From Paracoccaceae bacterium (GTDB taxonomy: Bacteria; Pseudomonadota; Alphaproteobacteria; Rhodobacterales; Rhodobacteraceae), in contig REBU01000078.1 of the NCBI GenBank assembly GCA_007692585.1, positions 1-64,000 of the forward strand: DNA of 64,000 nt, read 5' to 3'. Positions 55,926 through 64,000 of the stretch are shown piece after piece. The position numbers and the translations under genes are program-made. Within the stretch, counting starts at the first letter, position 1; every line of letters begins with the position of its first letter. The notes below the pieces were generated by a model. The model was not told the DNA's origin. It worked only from the letters and a program-made list of their open reading frames with translations, and ran no database searches.

Positions 55926-56545
55926 CACTGCTGCAGGGGCTGGACTATGCAGCTGTCTTCATCTTCGGGCTGACAGGCGCGCTGGCGGCAAGCCGCGCGC
56001 AGCTCGATATCGTGGGATTCATCTTCATTGCCTGCCTGACAGCCGTCGGCGGCGGCACGCTGCGCGATGTCATCCTGAACCGCGATCAGGTTTTCTGGGT
56101 CGCGGATCCGGGCATGATCCTGTCCGCGTTGCTGGCGGCAGTGTTCGTGTTCTTTACAGCGCATCTGCTGGAATCCCGGCTGCGCGCGCTCGAATGGCTG
56201 GACGCGCTGGCGCTCGGCGTCGCTGTGCCTGCAGGCGTTGGCGTGGCGTTGGGAATGGCGCAGACTTGGCCGATCGTCTTGATCATGGGCGTGGCGACTG
56301 GCACGCTGGGGGGGCTGATGCGCGATGTGGTCTGCAACGAAGTTCCACTGGTGCTGAAAAAGGGCGAGCTTTACGCAACAGCGGCGCTCAGTGGTGCCGT
56401 CGCCGCCATGCTGGCGACGCTGGTGACCGAAAGCATCCTGATCGTTCTGCTGATATGCGGGAGCACGACGTTTTTATTGCGTTCAGGCTCCATGCGCTTT
56501 GGCTGGTGCCTGCCCGTCTATAAAAGTCGCCCTCCGCGCGTCTGA
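55922..56545 (+). CDS. Trimeric intracellular cation channel family protein (YicG/UPF0126)
   Basis: This encodes 207 residues with about seven membrane spans and the duplicated UPF0126 repeat: [20 protein letters not shown] with [12 protein letters not shown] in the first half and [22 protein letters not shown] in the second. This family includes prokaryotic TRIC-type potassium channels and YicG/YadS proteins linked to glycine transport, so its ion or solute is open. It overlaps rnhA by four bases. Confidence 0.88.
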   Translation: MTLLQGLDYAAVFIFGLTGALAASRAQLDIVGFIFIACLTAVGGGTLRDVILNRDQVFWVADPGMILSALLAAVFVFFTAHLLESRLRALEWLDALALGVAVPAGVGVALGMAQTWPIVLIMGVATGTLGGLMRDVVCNEVPLVLKKGELYATAALSGAVAAMLATLVTESILIVLLICGSTTFLLRSGSMRFGWCLPVYKSRPPRV

Positions 56546-56553
56546 GAAAAAGC

Positions 56554-57093
56554 TCAGTTCGCGCAGCGGCGCGCGGCTTCTTGCGAAGCGGCAGTAAAAC
56601 CGAAAAGCGAGAAGGTATCGCGCGTATTCGTGCCACGCGCGGAGCGCGCGGTCAGCACAGCATCGGCCCCAGCACGCATCGCCGCGAAAATGCGTTGATC
56701 GTCTTCGGGTGAGCCAGCCCAGGCCCAGTCGCCATCGACAAAGAGCTGGAACTCATTCGTGCCGATCTGCATGCCCACTGTCGAATCGCCTGCGAAAGGA
56801 TAGCCGCCGGTGAAGGAAATTTCCGGCGTCGTCCGCCCCGGCCGGTAGGTCGCGAACATCAGGATGTCACCACGCCGCACCTGCACCGGCTGTCCGCCAC
56901 GCGTATTCACCGTTTCGCGCGGGGCTGAGACCACCCAGCATTCCTTCGGGCTTTCTTCGACAAACACGCTCCAGTCGGTTTCAGCAGCGACGCGGTTGGT
57001 TGATTCCTGCGCTGCCGCACCGGATGCCAAGCTCGTTCCGACCAACGCTATGGCAAGCGCGGCTGTTGCTCCGAATTGACTCAGTGTCGCCAT
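56554..57093 (-). CDS. Invasion-associated locus B (IalB)-like periplasmic protein
   Basis: This encodes 179 residues with a signal peptide (about 1-28, AAAQE). The mature part has the IalB pattern DWSVFVEESPKECWVVSAP near residue 40, GDILMFATYRPG near 75, FTGGYPFAGDSTVGMQI near 95 and a late Cys. These proteins are widespread in Rhodobacterales and their role is unclear; the pathogenicity name comes from Bartonella. It converges on the TRIC-type gene with eight bases between. Confidence 0.78.
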   Translation of the reverse strand: MATLSQFGATAALAIALVGTSLASGAAAQESTNRVAAETDWSVFVEESPKECWVVSAPRETVNTRGGQPVQVRRGDILMFATYRPGRTTPEISFTGGYPFAGDSTVGMQIGTNEFQLFVDGDWAWAGSPEDDQRIFAAMRAGADAVLTARSARGTNTRDTFSLFGFTAASQEAARRCAN

Positions 57094-57258
57094 CTGCTGA
57101 CTGCCTCCAATTGACCTGGTCCGATTTTTACGCCACCTGCATGAATGTCAGATGCCCGAACCTTCGGCTGTGTTTTAGCCTCAAGGCCGGGGAAATTCAA
57201 AGCCCCCTTGGCAAAAAATCGCGCAGCCGTGAGCGAAGGGTTCGCAGGAGGGATGAAA

Positions 57259-58278
57259 ATGAGCGAGATCGCGCCGGTCCGACCCGATATCCATGAAGGC
57301 GCAGTGCCGATGATCGCCCTGTGGCGCGGGGCATTGTTGGAGAGTTTGCATCACGGTCATGCAGTTGTCGCGCGCGACACTGGCGAGATCATCGAGGTCT
57401 GGGGCCGGGCCGATGCGCTGATCTATCCCCGCTCCAGCTGCAAGATGCTGCAGGCGCTACCACTTCTGGAAAGCGGCGTGGGCAATGACTTGACGTCTGC
57501 GCATCTGGCGCTGGCCTGCGCATCGCATCAGGGGGCAGCAATCCACGTCACGAAGGTTGCGCGCTGGCTGGAAGATTTGGGACTGGCCGAGAGCGATCTG
57601 CGCTGCGGCTGTCAGGCCCCGCAAGACATCCCCGAACGCGACCGGCTCATCCGCGAAAGTGCCGCGCCTTGCCAGTTGCACAATAACTGTTCTGGTAAAC
57701 ATGCCGGGTTTCTGATGCTCAACCAGCATCTGCGTGGTGATGCGGAATATGTCCTGCCAGAGCATCCTCTGCAGCAGCGGATCCTCACGGTCTTCGAGGA
57801 GGTCACGGGGATGACTTCCCCTGGTTACGGGATCGACGGATGCTCTGCCCCCAATTTCGCGACCGGGCTGGACGGATTTGCGCGTGCGCTTGCGCAATTT
57901 GCCGGCGCGCAAGACAGTGGCGGTGCGCGCGCCCGCGCGATGGTGCGCCTGCGCGAGGCCATGATGCTCCATCCTGACCTTGTTGCGGGCGAGACCCGCG
58001 CCTGCACGGAGTTGATGCGTGCAATGGGCGGCAAGGTCGCGGTCAAGATGGGCGCAGAGGCTGTTTTTGCCGCCATTCTGCCCGAGCAACGGCTGGGCAT
58101 CGCGCTGAAAATCGTCGATGGCGGCGTGCGCGCGGCGGATGCTGCGATGACGGCGCTTCTGATCCGACATGGCGCATTGGACGGCCACAATCCGGTCGTC
58201 GCCCGCTATCTCGGGCCGCTGAAGAACTGGCGCGGACTAGAGGTCGGCGAGACCCGCCGCGCTGAAGGCTTTTGCTGA
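57259..58278 (+). CDS. Asparaginase, thermolabile AnsA/COG4448 type
   Basis: This encodes 339 residues related to the Rhizobium etli-type asparaginase. Conserved blocks are YPRSSCKMLQALPLLESG near residue 57, LALACASHQG near 80, the CSGKHAGFL segment near 150 and YGIDGCSAPNFATGLDGFA near 195. These carry the Ser, Lys, Cys and zinc-ligand residues known in that family, and the CSGKH and DGCSAP pieces are diagnostic. It hydrolyses asparagine to aspartate. The ATG at 57259 lies six bases after AGGAGG; the ATG at 57253 touches that site and is less likely. Confidence 0.88.
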   Translation: MSEIAPVRPDIHEGAVPMIALWRGALLESLHHGHAVVARDTGEIIEVWGRADALIYPRSSCKMLQALPLLESGVGNDLTSAHLALACASHQGAAIHVTKVARWLEDLGLAESDLRCGCQAPQDIPERDRLIRESAAPCQLHNNCSGKHAGFLMLNQHLRGDAEYVLPEHPLQQRILTVFEEVTGMTSPGYGIDGCSAPNFATGLDGFARALAQFAGAQDSGGARARAMVRLREAMMLHPDLVAGETRACTELMRAMGGKVAVKMGAEAVFAAILPEQRLGIALKIVDGGVRAADAAMTALLIRHGALDGHNPVVARYLGPLKNWRGLEVGETRRAEGFC

Positions 58279-58302
58279 GAGCATCCTTATCACGCAATTT
58301 TT

Positions 58303-58315
58303 GCTGCAATGCAGC
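58303..58315. promoter_or_regulatory. PhaR-type palindrome GCTGCAATGCAGC, copy 3
   Basis: This is the third exact copy of the CTGC-N3-GCAG palindrome. It lies 65 bases upstream of the small gene at 58381, just after the asparaginase stop. It shares 15 bases with copy 2. Confidence 0.5.
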
Positions 58316-58380
58316 GCCAGACCTTCCTATCACGTCGCGGCTCGTGTAAGCGAAGGCCACTTATTATAGAGGGGAAAGCG

Positions 58381-58707
58381 ATGTTCAAATTTCTGTTCGG
58401 TGACAAGACGACACCCGCTCAGGTCAAGAAAGAAACCCAGCGCGAGATTGTCCTGCGCGCGCAAAAAGAGCTGAATGCCGTGCTCTCGACGCTCTCACCC
58501 AAGGCGCGTATCACGATTTACCCCGAAGAAGGCACGCTGACGATCGAATTGCCCGAGCAGATGCCCGATGAAGCCAAGGCCCTGCCCGCGCCACCCCCTA
58601 CCCCTGCCCCCACAGCTGCACAAAAACCCGCCGAGCCTGCAAAAGACGCGAAACCCGCCGATGCCCCTGCCCCGGCAGATACGGCAAGCACCCCGCGTCA
58701 GCCTTGA
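58381..58707 (+). CDS. Small conserved protein with alanine/proline-rich tail
   Basis: This encodes 108 residues. The first 65 (MFKFLFGDKTTPAQVKKETQ, a helix with charged residues, then ITIYPEEGTLTIELPEQMPD) look folded; the last 40 are Ala/Pro-rich and likely disordered. GAGGGG precedes the ATG. A PhaR-type site lies upstream. I do not recognise a characterised family; it does not look like a phasin. Confidence 0.65.
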   Translation: MFKFLFGDKTTPAQVKKETQREIVLRAQKELNAVLSTLSPKARITIYPEEGTLTIELPEQMPDEAKALPAPPPTPAPTAAQKPAEPAKDAKPADAPAPADTASTPRQP

Positions 58708-58790
58708 GACGGGCGCACGACAAGGCAGGTCTTGCCCTGATAGGCGTGCTCGTCTAGCGTCTGCGCAAATTGTCGCAGCGGAGGACGACC

Positions 58791-60077
58791 ATGACGGACA
58801 GACAGCCCGGTTTTGACACCTTGCAGATACACGCCGGTGCGCGCCCCGACCCAGCGACGGGCGCGCGGCAAGTCCCGATCTATCAGTCCACGGCTTTCGT
58901 GTTTCGCGATGCCGATCACGCCGCTGCGCTCTTCAATCTGCAAGAGGTCGGCTATATCTATTCGCGCCTGACCAACCCAACGGTCGCAGCCTTGCAGGAA
59001 CGCATGGCCACACTGGAAGGCGGCGCAGGGGCGGTGTGTTGCTCATCGGGCCATGCGGCACAGATCATGGCGCTCTTTCCCTTGATGGCGCCGGGACTGA
59101 ATATCGTGGCCTCCAGCAGGCTTTATGGCGGAACAGTCACGCAATTCAGCCAGACCATCCGGCGCTTCGGCTGGTCCGCCACGTTTGTCGACTTCGATGA
59201 TCTGGCCGCGGTCGAGGCCGCCATTGACGACAACACCCGCGCGGTATTTTGCGAATCCATCGCCAATCCCGGCGGCTATATCACGGATCTCGACGCGATT
59301 GCTGCCATCGCAGATCGCGCGGGCGTGCCGTTGATCGTCGACAACACGACCGCCACCCCGTATCTGTGCCGCCCCATCGAACATGGTGCGACGCTGGTCG
59401 TCCATTCCTTGACGAAATACCTGACCGGCAATGGCACGGTCACGGGTGGCGCGATCATCGATTCGGGCAAATTCAACTGGTCGAATGGGAAATTCCCAGC
59501 GATGTCGGAGCCCGAACCCGCCTATCACGGCTTGAAATTCCACGAAACTTTCGGCCCGCTCGCCTTCACCTTCAACTCGATCGCCATTGGATTGCGGGAT
59601 CTGGGCATGACGCTGAACCCGCAAGCGGCACATTACACGCTGATGGGGATCGAAACCCTGTCGCTGCGGATGGAAAAGCACTGCGCCAATGCGATCAAGG
59701 TCGCTCAGTGGCTGGAGCAGGATCCGCGCGTGGCCTATGTCACCTATGCCGGGCTCCCGTCTTCGCCTTACTACGGTCGCATGGCATCGATCTGCCCCAA
59801 AGGCGCGTCGTCACTGTTCACATTCGCGCTCAAGGGCGGCTATGAATCCTGTGTGCGCCTGATCGATTCGGTCAATCTTTTCAGCCATGTGGCAAATCTT
59901 GGTGATACCCGATCTCTGATCATCCATTCGGCGTCGACCACGCATCGGCAGCTCAGCGAAAGCCAGCAAATCGCGGCAGGTGCCGGGCCGGATGTGGTAC
60001 GTCTGTCGATCGGGCTGGAGGATGCGGACGACCTGATCGCCGATCTTGATCAGGCCATGGCCAAGGCAGCGGGCTGA
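58791..60077 (+). CDS. metY: O-acetylhomoserine aminocarboxypropyltransferase/sulfhydrylase
   Basis: MetY makes homocysteine from O-acetylhomoserine and sulfide, a PLP enzyme of methionine synthesis. The 428-residue protein shows LQIHAGARPDPATGARQVPIY at the start, SRLTNPTVAALQERMATLEGG near residue 60, the PLP-Lys in VHSLTKYLTGNGTVTGG near 206 and the late HSASTTHRQLSESQQ. Its length favours MetY over the shorter cystathionine enzymes. GGAGG precedes the ATG, and a terminator follows. Confidence 0.93.
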   Translation: MTDRQPGFDTLQIHAGARPDPATGARQVPIYQSTAFVFRDADHAAALFNLQEVGYIYSRLTNPTVAALQERMATLEGGAGAVCCSSGHAAQIMALFPLMAPGLNIVASSRLYGGTVTQFSQTIRRFGWSATFVDFDDLAAVEAAIDDNTRAVFCESIANPGGYITDLDAIAAIADRAGVPLIVDNTTATPYLCRPIEHGATLVVHSLTKYLTGNGTVTGGAIIDSGKFNWSNGKFPAMSEPEPAYHGLKFHETFGPLAFTFNSIAIGLRDLGMTLNPQAAHYTLMGIETLSLRMEKHCANAIKVAQWLEQDPRVAYVTYAGLPSSPYYGRMASICPKGASSLFTFALKGGYESCVRLIDSVNLFSHVANLGDTRSLIIHSASTTHRQLSESQQIAAGAGPDVVRLSIGLEDADDLIADLDQAMAKAAG

Positions 60078-60106
60078 GCGGTGCACAGCCTTTGTGGCGC
60101 AACGAT

Positions 60107-60128
60107 GGGCGAATTTTCGCCCTGTTTT
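60107..60128 (+). terminator. Terminator of metY
   Basis: GGGCGA (60107-60112) pairs with TCGCCC (60117-60122) around ATTT, followed by TGTTTT. It starts 30 bases after the metY stop. Confidence 0.75.
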
Positions 60129-60186
60129 CCGTTGCTGCGGGAATTGTGACTCCCGATATGCAGACCTCTTGTGCTAAAGGCACGGT

Positions 60187-63051
60187 ATGAAACCAAATTT
60201 TGCACTTGGCCTGACAGATGACGGCATCACCCTGTGGCAACGCGACGCCGATGGCTGGTTGCGCGTCGGCGCAGTCTCACCTGATGCTGCAGATCTCGAG
60301 ATGCAGATGGGCGGATTGTCAAAGATTGCATCTGCGATGGCCCCTGACGGTGTGTTCACCAAGCTTGTGGTGCCGCGCGACATGCTTCTGGTCTGCGATC
60401 TGCCTGTTACCGCGCGCAACAGCGACATGCAGGCGCATGAAATCCGCGCCCAGTTGGCCGGGCGTACGCCCTACCCTGTCGAGGAGCTCGATTTCGACTG
60501 GGTGACGCAGGATGGCACCGCCCGCGTCATCGTCGTCGCCCGCGAGACACTTATCGAAGCCGAGGATTTCGCTCGTGATCACGGGCTCAACCCGGTCTGC
60601 AACGTGGCGGCGCCGGAAGACGCGCGTTTCCCGAAAGAGCCCTTCTTCGGACCGACCCGATGCGCGCGCGAATTGATTGGCGATGTGTCACACTTGGAGC
60701 GCGACCAGGACATGTTGCGCGAAACCGGCCTGGCAACCCTGCCGGACCCCGAACTGGTGCAAGAGACGCCTGTCGCGCAACAGGCCGCGACGGAAGCCTC
60801 CGACGTCCCTGAGATTGAAACGACATCCCTGCCGGCAAAGGCCGAGCAACCCGAAGAGAGCCAAACGCAACCAGCATCGCCCGCGCAAGCGCCTGTCGGT
60901 CTGCAGCCCCCTTTGTTGACGACGACAGACCCGGAGACCAAAGAGCCTCAACCCGCCGAACAGACTGTGTTGGAAACGTCTACAACACAACCAGCCACAG
61001 CAGAGCCGACACCTGCAGAATTGCGCAAGGCGGCGCTTTTGGCAAAGCTCTCGCCGCTGCCCGATGTGTCGCCGGTCAAGCCCGCGCAAGCGCCCCTCAC
61101 GCCACAGCCCTCCGATACCGCACCTGATCTGGCGGATCAGGACGCCCCCGCGCCTTCAGCGCAAGAAGAGGCGCCGCCCTTCCGCACGCGTCGCGCCACG
61201 GCGAACGACGCCCCCCCCGCTGAGACTGCGGCGCTCACGCCCGCAGACACGCCTGCAAAAACGGCGCTTGGACGAGCACTAAGCGCAGCGCGCAACGTCG
61301 CGATTCCCAAAAGCTTGAAAGCTGCGAGTGAGGCAGCCAAGGCCCGCGCCGGGAAAGCTGCAGCCGGGGCAGCGGGCTCAACAGCAATCGCGCCCAAATC
61401 TGCGACGGGCATGGCAAAGGTTACCATCGCCCCGCGTAAAGATCCTCTGGAAACCTTGCGCAGTCACGGCAAGACCAAGACCACAACTGAAGCCGAGCGC
61501 ATGACCGTATTCGGGGCGCGCGATGGTGGAATGCCGGATCTGACCGGGCAGCGGCGTACACTGCTGGTATTGGGCGGTATCGGGCTGCTTTTGGCTGCGG
61601 TCGCAGTCTGGGTGGCCTATTTCACCTTCGCTGCGCGCGCACCGCAAGACATCACCCAAGCGCCACTGCTCGACGACACGGCGCTGGCGCCCCCTGAGTT
61701 TCTTCTCGCTGAAGATGACCTGGATATCCTGACAAACGACGAGATTGAGGCCGCGCTTGGTCTGGAAGACGCAGCCGGGCAGCCACCGATGGAAGAGCCA
61801 GATCCCGCGACTTTTGCTGAAACACAGATCGAGGATCAGCCGGGAGAGGATTCGGCCCTCATTCCAGATGGTTCTGCCGGGCGCGTAGCGCTGCTGCGCT
61901 CGCCAAGCCTGCTGGCGCCGCAAGATGCTGTGCCATTTCAGGCAATTCCTGACGCGCCCTTGTCTTTCGCGGAACAGTCGCAAGCCCCTTCGCGCGCAGA
62001 GCTTGCCGCACGCGAGGCAGTTGCCGCTGCAGTTGCAGTTGAGCCAGAACTGGCCGAGCCTGTAGTAGCACCGGTCGCGCCGCTTCTGCCGGAAGGTGAA
62101 GACGCGCTGGAAATTGCGGTCACGGAGGGCACACCGTCGGCTATTCCACCTGCGCGTCCCGCGAGTATCGCCCCCGAAAGCGAAATCGCTGCGGCTGCGG
62201 AGCCTGAAACCTCCAACGCCCCCGAGACACTGGCAGAAACCGCTGCACCCGAAGCCGTCGAAAACGAAGCTGGGGCGGAGACCACAGGGGCTGAGATCGT
62301 GGAAAGTGCGCCCGTGACGGGACCGCCAGATGAAGCTGACCTGATTATCGCCGTGACAGAGGGGCAACCATCGGCCGTGCCGCCTGTGCGTCCAGAGAGC
62401 GTTTTGCAGGACCCCACTCCGGTGCCGCAGCCTGTCCCGTCAACTGAGGGGCTCGCGCCTGACAGTAGTCTCGACGATGATCAAGCGTCCCTCGCTGCGC
62501 CGCCTCCGGGCGGCGTTGCGCTGTCGGCTCTGCGCCCCGCACTGCGCCCTGGCAGCCTGACCGAACGCGCACCACCGCCAGAGGAAGAGGACGACGCGCT
62601 GATCGAAACCGCTTCGACCTTCGCGGTTGCGTCCTCCTTGCGACCGGGCAACCGTCCGAGCCAGTTTTCCACCATCGTGCAGCGCAGCATGGCCGCCGCA
62701 CAGCCTGTGCGTCCCAGCACGCCACAAGCGCAGCCAGCGGCACAACCGGCCGCGCAACCCGCAGCACAGCCGACCCGTGCTGCGGCGGTTCCCGCATTGC
62801 AAATCCCCAGCTCGGCATCAGTTGCACGCGAAGCGACGCAGGCGCGCGCGATCAATCTGCGACAGGTCAATCTGATTGGTGTCATGGGCACTTCGTCAAG
62901 TCGGCGCGCGCTGGTACGGCTGGCAAACGGGCGCGTCGTTGCGGTGCGGGTCGGGGAATCACTGGACGGTGGGCAAGTGACCGCCATCGGCGAAAACGAA
63001 TTGCGCTATAGCCGCCGCGGACGGGATGTCGTGTTGCGCATCGCGTCCTGA
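60187..63051 (+). CDS. Large protein with possible GspL/PilM-like N-terminus and PilP/GspC-like C-terminus
   Basis: This encodes 954 residues. About 150 N-terminal residues (FALGLTDDGITLWQRDADGW, then LVVPRDMLLVCDLPV and GRTPYPVEELDFDW) look like the actin-like part of GspL/PilM. A long Pro/Ala/Glu-rich linker follows. One membrane span lies at about 457-485, then a low-complexity periplasmic region with twice IAVTEG-PSA-PP-RP and several LRPGxRP motifs. The last 59 residues form a domain shared with the protein at 48245. The product would cross the membrane and link cytosol and periplasm. The GspL match is by pattern only. Confidence 0.7.
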   Translation: MKPNFALGLTDDGITLWQRDADGWLRVGAVSPDAADLEMQMGGLSKIASAMAPDGVFTKLVVPRDMLLVCDLPVTARNSDMQAHEIRAQLAGRTPYPVEELDFDWVTQDGTARVIVVARETLIEAEDFARDHGLNPVCNVAAPEDARFPKEPFFGPTRCARELIGDVSHLERDQDMLRETGLATLPDPELVQETPVAQQAATEASDVPEIETTSLPAKAEQPEESQTQPASPAQAPVGLQPPLLTTTDPETKEPQPAEQTVLETSTTQPATAEPTPAELRKAALLAKLSPLPDVSPVKPAQAPLTPQPSDTAPDLADQDAPAPSAQEEAPPFRTRRATANDAPPAETAALTPADTPAKTALGRALSAARNVAIPKSLKAASEAAKARAGKAAAGAAGSTAIAPKSATGMAKVTIAPRKDPLETLRSHGKTKTTTEAERMTVFGARDGGMPDLTGQRRTLLVLGGIGLLLAAVAVWVAYFTFAARAPQDITQAPLLDDTALAPPEFLLAEDDLDILTNDEIEAALGLEDAAGQPPMEEPDPATFAETQIEDQPGEDSALIPDGSAGRVALLRSPSLLAPQDAVPFQAIPDAPLSFAEQSQAPSRAELAAREAVAAAVAVEPELAEPVVAPVAPLLPEGEDALEIAVTEGTPSAIPPARPASIAPESEIAAAAEPETSNAPETLAETAAPEAVENEAGAETTGAEIVESAPVTGPPDEADLIIAVTEGQPSAVPPVRPESVLQDPTPVPQPVPSTEGLAPDSSLDDDQASLAAPPPGGVALSALRPALRPGSLTERAPPPEEEDDALIETASTFAVASSLRPGNRPSQFSTIVQRSMAAAQPVRPSTPQAQPAAQPAAQPAAQPTRAAAVPALQIPSSASVAREATQARAINLRQVNLIGVMGTSSSRRALVRLANGRVVAVRVGESLDGGQVTAIGENELRYSRRGRDVVLRIAS

Positions 63052-63092
63052 CGCGCGATAAGCGCTGCAGCATCAACGCCCAAGGAGTTTCC

Positions 63093-63704
63093 GTGTCTAC
63101 CCAGCCGCCCGAACAAAACGTCTCGCCCGCTGTGAAGATCGGCCTTGAACTGGGTCCAGTCTTTTTGTTTTTCGTGGGCTATATCAGCCTGCGCGGGCAA
63201 AGCTTCACAATCAACGGCACCGAATATGACGCCTTCATCCTGCTGACCGCTGCTTTCATCCCGGTGATGGCACTTGCCACATTCGCGCTCTGGAAACTCT
63301 CCGGAAGGCTTAGCCGTCTGCAGCTGGTCACGCTGGTCATGGTTGTGGTCTTCGGCGGGCTGACGGTCTGGCTGAATGATGAGCGCTTCTTCAAGATGAA
63401 GCCCACCGCCGTCTATTCAATCTTCGCAGCACTTCTCTTCATCGGGCTGGCGCGCGGGCAAAGCTGGCTGGAGCTGGTCATGGAAGGCGCATTGCCCCTG
63501 ACACATGCAGGCTGGATGCTGCTGACAAAACGCATGGCGCTGATGTTTCTGGCCATGGCGCTGGCCAATGAAATCGTCTGGCGCACAATGTCGACCGATG
63601 CCTGGGTGAATTTCCGCACCTTCGGCCTGCCGCTCGCGCTTTTTGTGTTCCTTCTGGCGCAGAACCGACTGTTTCAGACCTACAGCTCTGCCCCCAAGGA
63701 GTGA
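63093..63704 (+). CDS. yciB: Inner membrane-spanning protein YciB / septation protein IspZ
   Basis: This encodes 203 residues with about six spans. The family pattern is clear: KIGLELGPVFLFFVGYISL near the N-terminus, GGLTVWLNDERFFKMKPTAVY near 90, and NEIVWRTMSTDAWVNFRTFGL near 150. YciB affects cell envelope and septation; its biochemical role is not settled. The GTG start at 63093 has AAGGAG upstream. Confidence 0.93.
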   Translation: MSTQPPEQNVSPAVKIGLELGPVFLFFVGYISLRGQSFTINGTEYDAFILLTAAFIPVMALATFALWKLSGRLSRLQLVTLVMVVVFGGLTVWLNDERFFKMKPTAVYSIFAALLFIGLARGQSWLELVMEGALPLTHAGWMLLTKRMALMFLAMALANEIVWRTMSTDAWVNFRTFGLPLALFVFLLAQNRLFQTYSSAPKE

Positions 63705-63744
63705 CGCAGCCGCACAGTGATCTGCACGGCTGCGACAAGGCTGA

Positions 63745-64000
63745 TCAGCCTTTTGGTCCGATCATGTCTTCCGGACGGACGACGCGGTCGAATGTCTCCG
63801 CGTCTACAAACCCAAGCGCAATCGCTTCTTCGCGCAGCGTGGTGCCGTTCTTATGCGCGGTCTTCGCGACCTTGGTGGCATTGTCATAGCCGATGGTGGG
63901 TGCCAGCGCTGTAACCAGCATCAGTGATTCCTTCATAAGCTTGTCGATCCGCGCGACATTCGCCTGCGTACCGACCACCATATTATCCGTGAAGGAAGAC
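63745..64000 (-). CDS. fumC: Fumarate hydratase class II, C-terminal part (cut by window edge)
   Basis: The visible 84 residues are the C-terminal domain of class II fumarase, which interconverts fumarate and malate. [38 protein letters not shown] and [15 protein letters not shown] match the family end. The frame continues past the right edge, and the start is outside the window. The gene is on the minus strand and converges on yciB. Confidence 0.92.
   Translation of the reverse strand, partial: SSFTDNMVVGTQANVARIDKLMKESLMLVTALAPTIGYDNATKVAKTAHKNGTTLREEAIALGFVDAETFDRVVRPEDMIGPKG

Overview
The window is a 64 kb chromosomal segment of a GC-rich alphaproteobacterium, most probably a member of the Rhodobacteraceae/Paracoccaceae (order Rhodobacterales). 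The evidence is gene content and order: an L21 ribosomal protein with a long C-terminal extension next to L27, hemD with a mitofilin-like gene and a hemY-like gene facing tsaD-gpsA, tolC beside a pcm-like methyltransferase, pdeM with an Lhr-type helicase, and a MoxR/DUF58/DUF4159 operon. Genus cannot be fixed from the sequence. Coding density is high. No insertion sequence, prophage, CRISPR array, tRNA or rRNA was seen. ilvC is cut at the left edge and fumC at the right edge.

Layout. 1-0.6 kb: the 3' end of ilvC, a terminator and a 69-residue membrane protein. 0.7-8.1 kb: a DUF1285 gene facing an operon of MoxR ATPase, DUF58 protein and two large membrane-anchored proteins, each overlapping the next. 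8.2-12.2 kb: ftsW-murG-murC plus a small membrane protein, a piece of the division/cell-wall cluster without murB, ddl or ftsQAZ. 12.3-15.4 kb: pdeM and the helicase. 15.5-20.7 kb: a YcgN-like protein, a PopZ-reminiscent protein, tolC, pcm, ytoQ, mscL. 20.3-24.4 kb: an Lrp regulator divergent from alanine dehydrogenase, then a persulfide/sulfur operon (ETHE1-like hydrolase, two YeeE/YedE half-proteins, DUF442 sulfurtransferase). 24.4-31.1 kb, minus strand: a class I amidotransferase, a GNAT enzyme, rpmA-rplU, hemY-like, mitofilin-like and hemD genes. 31.2-34.6 kb: tsaD-gpsA-yciI-EVE-rnhB. 34.6-35.2 kb: a gene-poor, lower-GC gap. 35.2-41.2 kb: an RND efflux pair converging on a KefB-like antiporter. 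41.5-48.1 kb: mreB-mreC-mreD-mrdA-rodA with a 2-hydroxyacid dehydrogenase coupled at the end. 48.2-50.2 kb: a PilP/GspC-like protein and a DadA-like oxidoreductase. 50.1-53.4 kb: the zinc uptake locus zur-znuC-znuB divergent from znuA. 53.4-56.5 kb: ispH, DUF3429, GST, rnhA and a TRIC-type channel. 56.5-64 kb: an IalB-like protein, asparaginase, a small conserved protein, metY, a 954-residue GspL/PilP-like protein, yciB/ispZ and the fumC 3' end.

How the genes work together. Two loci serve the cell wall: the ftsW-murG-murC piece makes and handles lipid II for division, and mreBCD-mrdA-rodA runs elongation. The zinc locus shows its own control logic: two palindromic Zur boxes lie in the 70-bp gap between zur and znuA, and ZnuA carries a histidine-rich loop built of five 13-residue repeats. 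Many genes are translationally coupled through ATGA, TGATG, GTGA or TTGA overlaps.

The most interesting signals are: three copies of the palindrome GCTGCAATGCAGC, all at gene starts and matching the published PhaR site pattern; an ungapped C-terminal domain shared by two otherwise different proteins 14 kb apart (48.2 and 60.2 kb), one of them a possible GspL-TM-GspC/PilP-like composite; the 39-bp repeats of znuA; and TTGC/GCAA inverted repeats between lrp and ald.
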